Source: Melastoma dodecandrum (taxonomy: Eukaryota; Streptophyta; Magnoliopsida; Myrtales; Melastomataceae). Taken from it: a stretch of DNA of 64,000 nucleotides. The notes beneath the pieces were generated by a model that saw only the letters and a program-made list of their open reading frames with translations, searched no databases and was not told the origin of the DNA. The stretch covers positions 5,890,001-5,954,000 of the forward strand of contig JARUPY010000085.1 of NCBI GenBank assembly GCA_029817715.1, read 5' to 3'. A program made the position numbers and the translations under genes. Of the stretch, positions 1-10,390 are shown in pieces; within the stretch, counting starts at the first letter, position 1, and the number at the start of each line of letters is the position of its first letter.

Positions 1-478
1 CCTCGGAACAAACATACATGATCATACACAACGGATCGAGAATCTCGCGGCGCCGGACTCTAGCCAGCGAGAGAAATTCCTCAGGAAATAACCTAGTCCA
101 AAGAACCATCCGATGCCTATCTCCAGCCAATGAGACATTCGCCAGGACCTGCAGAGCCGTTCGAACCCCACCAACATCTACCTCCCGAGAAACCACCCAA
201 CTTCTCATGGCACCCAAAACCACATCGACCCCATCACACTCCACAAAAGCATCCTGGTTCCTAATCTCTCCGGCGCAGAGGTTCCTCAAAAGCTTCAAGC
301 ACAACAGAAGGAGCGACGAATCCCGCGCAAACTCCGGGAACGCATCAAGCAACGAGCGGACAGTCCCCTTCGAGGCGAGATCCGAGCGCCCGGCATCTGT
401 TCTCGCGATCCCGACAAGGACCTCCAACGCCTCCTCGTTAAATCGCATCGACACCACTCCCGATCCCGTCTCTTCCAT
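1..478 (-). CDS. Ataxin-10-like ARM-repeat protein, N-terminal part (gene runs off the left edge)
   Basis: The minus strand is open from an ATG at 478-476 to the window edge, giving 159 codons. The product starts MEETGSGVVSMRFNEEALEV and continues as leucine-rich helical repeats, including LLLLKLLRNLCAGEIRNQD and LQVLANVSLAG. This is the pattern of plant Ataxin-10 domain proteins (Arabidopsis At4g00231, MEE50). They are armadillo-type scaffolds of poorly known role, needed for embryo development in Arabidopsis. The rest of the protein, including the conserved C-terminal Ataxin-10 domain, lies outside the window. The 5' leader is extremely short because a U2 snRNA gene on the same strand ends about 76 bp upstream. 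The frame stays open upstream to another ATG at 586-584, which lies inside the U2 RNA. I prefer 478 because that extension is snRNA sequence. The family call is from memory of homologs and fairly sure; the exact orthology is not. Confidence 0.75.
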   Translation of the reverse strand, partial: MEETGSGVVSMRFNEEALEVLVGIARTDAGRSDLASKGTVRSLLDAFPEFARDSSLLLLCLKLLRNLCAGEIRNQDAFVECDGVDVVLGAMRSWVVSREVDVGGVRTALQVLANVSLAGDRHRMVLWTRLFPEEFLSLARVRRREILDPLCMIMYVCSE

Positions 479-532
479 CGCAGCAACAGCTAAAACCCAC
501 AAAAACCCAGAGGCTGCCTCGACGACTAAACA

Positions 533-550
533 CTTAAGACTCGTGGATTG
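533..550 (-). terminator. snRNA 3'-box-like processing signal
   Basis: Just after the U2 3' end the minus strand reads CA, seven bases, AGT, then CTTAAG. The plant 3' box is CA(N)3-10AGTNNAA, so this fits except for one extra base before AA. It would direct 3'-end formation by the Integrator-like DSP1 complex, one subunit of which is encoded at 43595-47878. It lies inside the leader of the downstream protein gene. Confidence 0.55.
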
Positions 551-554
551 GGTT

Positions 555-752
555 GGGGGTTGCGCCGGGCCGAGCAGTAGTGCCATGCAAGGGCGACGCT
601 CGAACAGGCCACGGCAGCAAGCTACCGTTACGGCCCGCTCCCCCTAAAAATATTAATTTAATATCATGTGGGCCGATGGCCCACGTATCAGATATTAAAC
701 TGATAAGAACAGATACTACACTTGATCTTAGCCAAAAGGCCGAGAAAGGTAT
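555..752 (-). ncRNA. U2: U2 spliceosomal snRNA
   Basis: Read on the minus strand, the RNA begins ATACCTTTCTCGGCC at 752. It then carries the U2 hallmarks: the branch-site recognition block, the TAATATCTGATACGTGGGCC stem region, and a 3' half ending in the GCGCAACCCCC stem near 555. The length is about 198 nt, the usual size for plant U2 (about 196 nt). U2 base-pairs with the intron branch point in the spliceosome. A perfect plant snRNA promoter lies at the right distance upstream. The 3' half differs from the dicot U2 copies I remember, as expected for this variable part. The exact 3' end is uncertain by a few bases. The copy looks functional. Confidence 0.95.
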
Positions 753-779
753 GACTTGGCCCGGCCTCGCTGCCCCCAC

Positions 780-830
780 TTTATAGTCTGAGCTCGCATC
801 TCCATCTGGCGTCTCTACACGATGTGGGAC
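780..830 (-). promoter_or_regulatory. Plant snRNA promoter: USE plus TATA box
   Basis: On the minus strand GTCCCACATCG occupies 830-820, an exact match to the plant upstream sequence element consensus RTCCCACATCG. TATAAA follows at 785-780, 34 bp further on and about 28 bp before the U2 start. In plants a USE-TATA gap of about four helical turns gives Pol II transcription, and about three turns gives Pol III, so this is a Pol II-type promoter, as expected for U2. Confidence 0.93.
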
Positions 831-840
831 AAAACTTGGC

Positions 841-2850
841 TATTAAATAAAAATCATGTAAAGGAAAACATCACGTTTTTTTGTCTTTCTCCCGCCATTT
901 GCTTTGTCAATTTGACCCAACAAAAAACAAACGTGTTTAAAATGAAAAACGTGGAGAGGGTAGGATGAAAAGAACTCCTTCCACCTTGACGGATCTCGGA
1001 TCCACTCCTCGTAATGGCATCGACAGCGGGCTGGAGCATAGACCGATGATGCGGCCTGGAGGATTGCGTGATCACGTCTCCGGTAATGGCAAGGTTTTTT
1101 TTTTCTCTCCTTATGGACTTCCACCCCCCCCCCCCCCGGTCGTGGTATTTTGTCGTCCGCGATGAAGTCGAACATGCGAAGGTTTTCGTCGGATTTTCTT
1201 TTCCCTTAGCCATTCGAGTAGTGTGCTTTGGGATCTTTCGTGTGCATTAGCCCGCTAGAAAACATAAGTGCCTCAAACATCTTCATTCTCTAGGTTTCCT
1301 GGACCGGAGTGTATCGTGGGAAATTATCAAACTAAGGAATGTCGTTGTGTGGTACGTCGTTTGCCATTAATGTATGGCTAGGGGTGTGTTCTCGATGTAG
1401 TAGCAGAGGTTTCGAATGCCACCGCGCAACGGCTGCTATACTAGCATGACGTCGTTAAGGCCGTAAAAGGTAGGTTAAGGGTTGTTATTCATCGGCAGTA
1501 GATTGATATTGGCATAGGATGGAAATTTTCGACGTTCGAGGAGCCGAGGGAAATGTTATTGTGCTGAATGTGATTTCGCTTTTGTAATAATTTCTTAAGC
1601 ATAATTTTGTAGTCATCGAACAAATCAAAAGGATCTGATGTCTTGTCGAATCATATACATACATAGGAGACGCGTTGGACGAACGAGAAGCATGATGCGT
1701 ACCTCGACTCCATGGAAAGATCATTCGTTCACCAGCTGCAGGGTTCCAGGAGTAGGATCCGCGCGGGTTGCGGCGGCTACGTTAGCATTACAGGCGCTGG
1801 CGGTGCATGCCGCCATCCCAGTCCCAACCAGGTTCGTCGACGTTCGATGGAAGATCGAATTATTGCTTCGAAAGGGAGGCATACTCGTCTTTTGTTGCGA
1901 TGACAGGCGATCCATTCAAAGGGAGGCGAGATGAAGCCGGAGAGCATCAAAGTGAGGAGGTTGGATGAAAACTGTCCGCCCAACCTATTTGCGGCTATAT
2001 ATACATTATTACAACTTATAAGTCTCTACGGGCATGTAGGAGTGCTAGGGCAGACAAAGAAAGGCACTCGGGCATCCCTTCGTCCCTACAACACAGTCCT
2101 AAGTCATCCGACGACGACGATAACGATGTTTCCGGTAACTTATCATGCTACTATTTTTCTCGCGACGTTTCATAGACACCTCACGAACGCCATCGGATTT
2201 CGCCGACCTCGTGCAGAGCATTCCGGTCAGAACTTCTGAAGGGAACGGAGACGAGCCGGGGCCCCGGGGGGCGGGGGGGGGGGTTGCATGAGACGTTTGC
2301 CGAGTGATTCTCCCCCAATGTCGAGACCTAAAACTACAGCATCAACCCTGATGATGAAATAGTTTAGAATGAGTGAGTGTGAGATATTTAAAAGGAGACG
2401 ATGATGATGATGATAAGACACCAATATCTAGATGTGCTCTGCATGCTTTCTATATTTTAATATCATATATGTTTGTGTTTGTGTGGCCATGATGCTGCTG
2501 CCCCAGTTTTCTGTATTCAACTTTATAAAAATGTCTGCCCCAGTTTTCTGCTGCCCCATCATTCGTCATCATGACCCGGATTCCCCCCTCCTCTTTCTTC
2601 CTTTTTAATAAAAAAACAAAACAGAGCACAGAGCCATCTTCTGTGGGAGGATCCGCGGGGGAGGGGAGGCCACGTGATGGTGTCGGGGCATCTAATCAAG
2701 ACAAAGAGTGGGGTGGAATGGACTGAAGCCGCAATTATTGCAAGAAGCTGGACAAGAAACATTACGTCATCTCCATCCATCCATTCAACTGCTCGTCTAG
2801 AAATTTCTTTTATAAGAAAAGGAAACATAAATTAAAATCCTTAAAATTAA
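841..2850. other. Intergenic DNA between U2 and the ABF gene
   Basis: About 2 kb without a recognisable gene. Open frames are short and overlap on several frames without family likeness. It holds a 14-base C run at 1124-1137, an 11-base G run at 2273-2283 and a short ATG trinucleotide stretch near 2400. It probably contains the ABF promoter. Confidence 0.6.
2670..2677. promoter_or_regulatory. G-box / ABRE-type element upstream of the ABF gene
   Basis: A CACGTG core with flanks CCACGTGA sits at 2670-2677, about 1.6 kb before the ABF start codon and probably a few hundred bases before transcription starts. ABF proteins bind ABRE/G-box sequences, so this is a candidate site for ABA induction or self-regulation. 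Function is inferred from the motif only. Confidence 0.4.
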
Positions 2851-4314
2851 CACCTGTCGGCCTCTCCCTCGCCCGGTTCCCATTCCTCCCTTTTCTCGAT
2901 TCGACAACTCCGCTCCAGGACGCCGCCGACCCCCCTTCCAAGTTGTCCCTTTCCGGATTACCCGGCTAAAAGTTCTCGGGCTTTGCCTCGTGGGGGTGTC
3001 TTAATTTGAAAATTTCCCCTGTTTCGCTTTTCTTTTTCTTTGCTTGCTTTCTCCATTTTTGACTGGATCGTGACATGGTTTCGTCTTGTTTGTGCTGGTA
3101 GTAGTACACTTGTTGGGGGAAGATGTAGGTGGGGGGGTTACGTTATGGGACTTTGGGTTTTTGTTTTCTTCAAGTGGGTGTGTGGATCTGAGGTCGATTG
3201 ATGGTCTTTATTTTTGGGGATGATGCTTGTCTTTTGCTTTGTGGGTTCTTGATCTTTTGCACCCGATTCTTCGTTGGTGGGGACGCTGAAGGCCGATGGG
3301 TAGGTAGGGAGGGATGGCAGATCGTTTGGGTTTGTTTCTGGTTTTGAACCATGGATGAAGATGGAGGAGGAAATTGAATCCCCCCATTGATGCTTTGACA
3401 TCCAGCTAGACCGAGTAAAATGGGTTTTGGGATTGTCAACCATTTTGACGTCCTCGTTCCTGGTGTCCAATTGTCGTATTTGTAACCTCGAGATGTGGGT
3501 CTAATGTTCATTCCAAAAGTTCCTGTCACCGGAAACGAAATGATGAGCTCCTTAAATTGTATCCGGCATTGTTGTAATCCTGCATTGAAAAGATTTCTCC
3601 TTAATTATCTTTTGGTATATCACCTGGGTGTAATACATGAATCTCCAGTTCTGGATGATTGAGGCATACATTGAATCCGAAGATTGCTATTTTCCATGCA
3701 TGTCATGGCGAGATCTGTTGGGAGGGTTTGGCAAACTGGTCCTAGTAGAAGTTGTCCAAAAAGCACTGACTGGTATATATATGTTGATAATCTACTTCTG
3801 TTCGTGCTGTTGATATTTTTGTTGTGACCAAAGGGAGTAAGGAAGATGTTGTCTTGTGTTCTGGTATAGCCTTTTGGTTCTGCAGTTTAAACCACATGAC
3901 GAGTTCTTTGCGACGGAACTCTTCTGTAATACACCCTCATGTAGAGAATTTCGTGCAGTTGAGCAGTGTCCCTCAGTTTATAGGACAAGGTCATGTTTCC
4001 TTCTTTTTGTCTTAAAAAAATCAGTTTTCTGTTCTAGATTTTTATATGGGTCCTTCTGTTGTTGAGTTGCTGCTTTCCCTTTCTTAGGGAACCGTCGGGA
4101 ACCTTCTTACCTCTTGCGGTGTCTTCTCATGAAGTTAATCTTTTGTGTCCTGTTTTCTCTTTACATTTGTTTGGCAATGATATTGGTACGTTCTGACGAT
4201 TATATTGGTAAAAGATACAGTTATTGTGAGTAGTATGTGGCATCCAGCATAATTCTTTCAGGAAGTACAAGATTAGCACGGAAACTCTTGCTGTAGTTTC
4301 CTTTCACGAAGAAG

Positions 4315-6223
4315 ATGGCTTCTCTGTCTCAGTTCAACTTCAGTGGCTTAAGCAATGTACAAACTACCAAAGGAGGAATTGCCGGAAATCCAGCAGAGAC
4401 TAATACATTGTCTCGGCAGCCGTCAATATATTCATTGACGTTTGATGAGTTCCAGGAAACCTGGGGTGGACTTGGGAAGGATTTTGGTTCCATGAACATG
4501 GATGAGCTTGTAAAGAGCATTTGGAGTGCTGAGGAATCACAGGCAATGACATCCAATTCAGGAAGCGGTAGAGATGGAGGTATCCAACCGGAAAATACCA
4601 TTCAGAGACAGGGTTCTCTGACTTTGCCTAGGACGCTTAGTCAAAAAAGTGTTGAGGAAGTTTGGCAAGACTTGTTAAAACAGAACACCGAGAAGGACAG
4701 TTTCCAGAAAGAGGGATTTAATGCACCGCAGAAGCAGCCAACGTTAGGGGAGATGACATTGGAAGAATTCTTGGTCCGGGCAGGCGTTGTCAGAGAAGAT
4801 CCTCTGCCAGTTCAAAGACCTAGTAATGTACTAAACATTGACTTTTCATCAGTCAACAACAAAAGTGATTTGGAATTTAGCTTTCCTTCACAAAGCCAAA
4901 ACCGAAGCTTCCTTGCAAGTCAAGTGACCAACCAAGTACCAAATTTATCATCAAATGCCAAGCCTTCCCTCCAGCAGCCACCACTTTTTCCAAAGCCCGT
5001 GACATCCACAAGCTTTGTATCCACCATCAACTCTGCGAGTGGCAACAAAATAGGTCTCCCATCCTCAAGGAACACAGCTGCTGTGACAGATTCTTCAGCA
5101 AAGAATGGTTTGGTTCATTGTAATGGTTTAGCAAATGGGGGTGTAAGCCTCCCTGGATTAGAGACCAGGGGACTTATGGTGCCAACAGGATCACCGGCGA
5201 GTCAGTTATCACCAGATGTGTTATCCAGAAGTTCCGCTGATGGGTCTCCTGTTCCCTCTCCATTTGGACGAGGAAGGAAAAGCAATGGCTCTCTTGAGAA
5301 GGTTGTGGAACGGAGGCGAAGGAGGATGATAAAGAACAGGGAGTCAGCTGCCAGGTCTCGAGCTCGTAAACAGGTAAGAATATCAACTTGATCTACAGCA
5401 CATGTAGTAGTCTCTGCGATGTTTATCGTTAGCTTGTTTGGTAGTAGCAACCTTTCCATGAGTTTTTCAGGCTATTGTTCATTTGAACGATGCTAGATAG
5501 GCTCCCGAATGTTGCAGCCATCATATGACGCCCAAATGCCATAGCCATATCGTTCTTATTGTCTGCAGGCATACACTCTAGAACTAGAAGCAGAGGTTGC
5601 AAAGCTGAAAGAGCTGAATCGAGAATTGCAGAAGAAGCAGGTGAAACTCTAGTGATAAAAGGATCTCTTTCGTGCAGTTGCAGTGCCATTTGATGAAACT
5701 GATTATTGTCTACCGATATAATCACAGGAGGAGTTGATGAATTCGCAAAAGAATCAGGTGCATCTACTTGCGGGATTTCTCCATCCTCTGGATATGCCTT
5801 GCATTGTGTTTTGCTCTGTCATCCTCTTTTGATTATCAAACAATTTTGAAATTCCGCAGATGGGATTTAAGTAAACCATCTGGCTACGGCCATGAGTGTC
5901 TTTTGTAGACTTAATGGCAGTGTGGTAATCAATCATCACAACAATGCACTCGAAAAGTGTCAGTTCTCCCCTTCTGGATAATGTGAATACTTCCTGTCCT
6001 ATCTATAACTAGACGGTCATCAAGCTTCATTGAACGATATTTATGCCTAATATTATTATCTCTCAGATGTGCCCTCGAGCATTATTTATATCTGCCGCCG
6101 TAAAAACTAGTCTTACAATTTGCATCTTTGTTACAATCCCTTGAGCAGGTTATGGAGCAAGTGAACAGACATTGGGGAGGGAAGAGAGTTTGCCTGAGGA
6201 GGACGCTTACAGGGCCATGGTGA
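4315..6223 (+). CDS. ABF: ABF/AREB-type bZIP transcription factor (ABA response)
   Basis: Four exons: 4315-5373, 5569-5640, 5728-5757 and 6149-6223, giving 411 aa. The protein has every ABF-subfamily block. These are C1 (RQPSIYSLTFDEFQ, residues about 37-75), C2 (LPRTLSQKSVEEVW), C3 (PTLGEMTLEEFLVRAGVV), the bZIP basic region (RRRRMIKNRESAARSRARKQ, ending exon 1) and the C-terminal C4 block CLRRTLTGPW. The leucine zipper is spread over exons 2-4. ABFs are nuclear; SnRK2 kinases phosphorylate RxxS/T sites in C1-C4 and the factors activate ABRE genes under drought and ABA. Introns inside the bZIP region are usual for the group. A strong acceptor at about 4260 suggests a long intron in the 5' leader, with the first leader exon near 2.9-3.0 kb. 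The N-terminus (MASLSQFNF) is less typical than MGSN, so the exact paralog is unclear. Confidence 0.93.
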
Positions 6224-6388
6224 AAGCATCCATCGTAAATGGCATTGTTGATTTTGTTAATCCTGGGGTAATGAACGATATGTATGCTATATGATTGCGG
6301 CATGTTAAGAGGAAGTGACATGTGTTGTATCAATGCGTCAGTGATTTGTACATAAAACAGAGGTTTCGTTCAAAAGCTGTATCTAACC

Positions 6389-6406
6389 TGTGTGTGTGTG
6401 TGTGTG
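6389..6406. repeat. (TG)9 microsatellite
   Basis: Perfect TG dinucleotide run of 18 bases just after the ABF stop codon, probably in its 3' untranslated region. Confidence 0.9.
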
Positions 6407-7224
6407 CACGTAAGTGAGGCCACTTTAGGTAGCTGTTTCTCTTGTTTCCATTAGGAATGCGTTCCTTGAACTCAAATATTTGGAATGTAAATGCTAACTG
6501 AGAGTCTAGTGAGAAGTGTGGACCTTTGTTGTTTACTAGTCTGGCCTGCCAAACTTGTCATGCAGAAATACTCCAGTATCTACTGAGCAAAAATCTGAGG
6601 GAAAACAATGATAACCTCCACAAACATCTGCTTCTCCCCTCATAATAGATCAAGGTAATCTGGCAGACTAGTACACATGCGGTTCTTTCCAGGTGCTTTG
6701 CCATGAGAAACTTTTGTCCAAAATACTACAGAACCACATTGATGTGCCTGAATCAACTCCACTGATGTCAAAGAGAAACTTGCAAGTTGTGCCCGATGCA
6801 GTCTCCCTCATCCTTATCAGCAAGTTATGAACCTACAGATCCTCCTAAATACAATTCTACTTGCCAAGCATTTTCTTTCGAAGCCTTTACCAGGCACAAA
6901 TTGGCATTGGCAAAGTAACTTTCCGACCTGCAAATACCAGCTCTCTTTTGCGGCAAAAGAACTTGAAGTGCAAAGTGCACTCAGATCCCAAATGCAAACA
7001 ACCATTGAGGCCTGTACCTCGTGGAACTCTGAGCAGCATGACTTATTTATTTCATTTCTTGGTTAATCCTGAAACGTTTAGGGCTGGATTTCAGTGTTAA
7101 TGATATATTTAGTACTTCCAGACAACTTCCCTGAAAATATTACCTTATGATCGAAAAGATTCAGCTTCCATCACCAGTGCACTGATACCAAAGCTTCAAG
7201 TGAAGTACAACATCGTGCAGAGAT
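6407..7224. other. Convergent intergenic region
   Basis: About 0.8 kb between the 3' ends of the ABF gene (plus) and the DJ-1 gene (minus). It presumably holds both 3' untranslated regions. I see no further gene. Confidence 0.5.
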
Positions 7225-10096
7225 TTAACTCGAACTCCTCATGTATTCAAACACAAGACCTTCCGCTACGCTTCTTGCCCTTCCCACACCGAAAAGTTTG
7301 CTGATTATAGTCAATGCGAATTCTGTAGCAGAAGCAAGTCCTCTACTTGTGATTACATTCCCATCGATCATCACAGCAGCATTTCTTCCTTCAGAGTTCG
7401 AACCTATCATCCCGGATTCTTGAGCATCAGCTCTGCTGTCCTATAAGATTGAAGAGATTCATTACAATGATAGCCAATAAAAAGCAGGAAACAATGAAAA
7501 GCAAAAAAAAAAAAAAAGAATGTGATGGATAGAGACTCGGGTGCATTCAAAACTGGGTCGCAAATGGTTTACCTTTGGTAGACCCTTTCTGCGAAATTCT
7601 GCTGGAGAAGGGCATATTGCTCCACATATCCTTCCAGATAAGTTTTGTTCTTTCAGCAGTCTTTTCAAGGTTCTGGATCTGTACAGACTCTCAGCACCTG
7701 CTTTTCCTCCCTAAACAAATTTATGTAGAATGAAATAGGTAACTAGAGAGCCTAACTAGAAATGCCACTAAGGGTAGTCAGTAGATTGCATCTTCTTTTT
7801 TTTTTTTGGTAAGCGTAGATTGCATCTTTCCTAGGCTCTCATGAGGAACAAAATTTCAAAGTCACTCGCAGCTGTCAAAATTCAAGTCGCAGCATTGCCA
7901 GCATCATAAATCAGTTTAACTATTAATATCTAGCAAGTCTATGCTTAAACATTTTCGAAGCAGACCATGCTTTCAAGAAAGATGGTAAGGAGGACAACGA
8001 AGGGAGAAGGCTTTCAGTCACCTACAGGGAGAATAATTAAGTCATAGGTTGCCGCTGCTGCATCAGAAATAAGCTTATCAGCCATTATCCGGGTGTTCTG
8101 AGATGCCAATATTTGTTGAGAGTTGCCCACAGATGCCAGGACGACGTCTATCTTGGCACGACGCAGGACATCTGCAATGGTCACTACTTCAATTGCCTCA
8201 GAACCATTCGCCATCGGGATGAGAACCTGCTCAAAGCCAAAATCAGGGAACATCTCAAATAAGAAAGCCACAAAACAATTCACCTGAAAACAAATGAACA
8301 ACGAGAATGATAGAAAGCTAAGAAGGCCTCCCAAGCAGAGCAGAATAAAATTCCATTGGATCAAAGACGTAATCGAAAAGAAAAACTTAAGTAATATATA
8401 ATACATGACCTCCAATGACCTGAAGCAAGTTTTCCCTAACAAAACCAAAACCCTGGATTTTTTTCTTTGCCTAAAAATCTTCTTCATCGACACAGAATGG
8501 AGGAGTAAAAGTAATCAGGACAGGGAAGATTATATAAGCAAAACAAGACAGTTAAGAATTCCGGGAGCTAGGAGACATAAATTGCCTATATGCAAACAAA
8601 TGACAAAGGTCAGAAGAAACCACCCACTAAAGAAGATCGGCAACTGCATTACAACAAACTAGGAGCCAGAACTTCAACTAAGACTTAAAAAACTTACATG
8701 AGGAGTGCGGTTAAAAGTCCATTCAACCTTATTCAACTCCATACTTGACGGTATATCCACGTCTGATAGAAGCTGCGGATACAATAAAAGGAACAAGAGG
8801 GTTAGCAAAAACTAGAGAGGTTTTTATGTACAATTTAACAATGAACCAGTTTAGCTCACCAGCGATTCTCCAACTTCCCCAGCAACAGTGCCTCCAAATA
8901 ATTGTTCCACTAAGGATAATGCAAACTCAAATGATGTCCCAGGACCACGGCTAGTGGTCAGTTCTCCTGAAACTTGAATGTTTGATTTGACAGCCCAGAA
9001 AGTAGGGAGCTTGTCGTGAAATGCAGGGTGGCAAGTAATCTAGCAGGAAAACTAGACCGGCGTTAATAAAATTACTAAAGCACAACATATTGATCCACGG
9101 ATATGAATCTAGAAAGCACCTGTTTTCTTTTCAGGAGACCCCAAGGTAAAAGTGTGACAGCAGGAGCAGCACATATCGCCCCGTATAATCTTTTCCCATC
9201 AGCTTGTCTGCTAGTGATTTGACGAAGAATTTCACAGTCCCTTAACCTTACTGACCCAGGCATTCCTCCCTGAAAAATCAAATAAAGCATCTCAATACTA
9301 GTCGTGTGCCAAGAGTGACAAAAGAACAACCAGGGAAGTAGCAGCCTTCTTTCGTGAGCGCCACTACATTTATATAGCTGCAACTTTTTTTTCTTGTTTT
9401 GTCAAGAAAACGACAAAGACTTAAGGGAATCTCGAAAACCCAGAAAAGCACAGCCAAATTGCCGATGACTTCAGTAATCTATCCAAGAAGTCAGAATTGC
9501 ATATCTTCAGCATCAGAAGACGACAGGACCTGCTATTCTACAAGAGCTACACGATAAGATTCCCATCCCCAATCAAGAAACTAACCGGCAACGCAATGAG
9601 GTCAAACAACTGATTGCGACATTTAGAAATGCTAGTGTCCGCGACGATCCTTATGCCACCAGAAGCCTCAACCTGAAGTTGTGGTTCAACAGAAGCCACA
9701 GTAACCTCTGCTCCAGCCCTCCGGAGCACATCTATCATCACAACCGCTTCCATCTCCTCAGTTCCATATCCAATAGGGATTAGTACCTACCAAAAACTTC
9801 ATATAAAGATCACACTATTTCCCCTTAAGAGGAAACAAATCACCCAAAACAGTAAACTCCACCGAGCAAACAAACCAACAGCAGCAGCAACAAAATATGA
9901 ACACCTTCTTGGAGGCCGGCGACGCGGCGGCGCCTGAGGGAGGAGAAACGGAGGCGGATGAGCATGAGGGTCGTAGTGAAATGGGAATGAGGGGATTGTA
10001 GGGTCTGACGGAGGAGCGGTTGACTAGAGGATAGTGGGTCAGCGCCGGAGGGCAGGAGAGTGAGCCGAGAGCCGCCGACGCCGACGACGACATCAT
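7225..10096 (-). CDS. DJ1B: DJ-1/PfpI double-domain protein, chloroplast DJ1B-like
   Basis: Eight exons on the minus strand: 10096-9905, 9786-9586, 9269-9120, 9039-8860, 8772-8698, 8226-8026, 7710-7573 and 7440-7225, all phase 0 and totalling 450 aa. Residues 1-64 are Ser/Ala/Pro-rich and basic, a likely plastid transit peptide. Two DJ-1 domains follow. The first starts [16 protein letters not shown] and carries the nucleophile elbow GAICAAP. The second starts [15 protein letters not shown] and carries GAICPSP. Both keep the reactive Cys and the upstream Glu. Plant DJ-1 proteins are linked to oxidative-stress protection, glyoxalase-type activity and plastid development. The second domain is more diverged near its C-terminus ([10 protein letters not shown] against [10 protein letters not shown] in the first). 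It shares a 294 bp divergent promoter with MCCB. A gene duplication within the protein explains the parallel exon pattern. Confidence 0.92.
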
Positions 10097-10390
10097 GGTG
10101 GCGAAGATGTCTTCTTTCCGGCGTTATCTTCTTCGACTTCTTTATTGCCTTTCGTCGCTTCCCGACATTTTTCGACTTATTAAATTCAGGAAACAGATTA
10201 ATGATATTTATCCGCGGAGGATTCTGACGAGAAGTGGATTTGAACTCCACGCAAGAAGCACAACACAAGACGCTTCTTCCACCTGTGTTTTTAAATCTGC
10301 CTGCCCGAGCCAAGCGACATTCCACCTTCGCTGCTGCGTAGTAGGAGTGATTGCAGTACTGCCCAGAAGACGACGAGACCGAAACCGAAG
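10097..10390. promoter_or_regulatory. Bidirectional promoter region, DJ1B / MCCB
   Basis: Only 294 bp separate the start codons of the minus-strand DJ-1 gene and the plus-strand MCCB gene, so both leaders and promoters must lie here. No clear TATA box is visible. One stretch (10225-10258) resembles a tRNA T-arm but has no partner half. Confidence 0.6.

Noticed and set aside
1638..1934. 98-codon open frame in the intergenic region
   Set aside because: No family likeness, overlapping open frames on other frames of similar length, and no promoter or splice context.
10225..10258. tRNA-like T-arm on the minus strand (GTGGAGTTCAAATCCAC)
   Set aside because: It resembles the 3' half of a tRNA-Leu, but no A box, D-arm, anticodon arm or matching acceptor strand is found within 100 bp upstream. 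At most a fragment; it may be chance.
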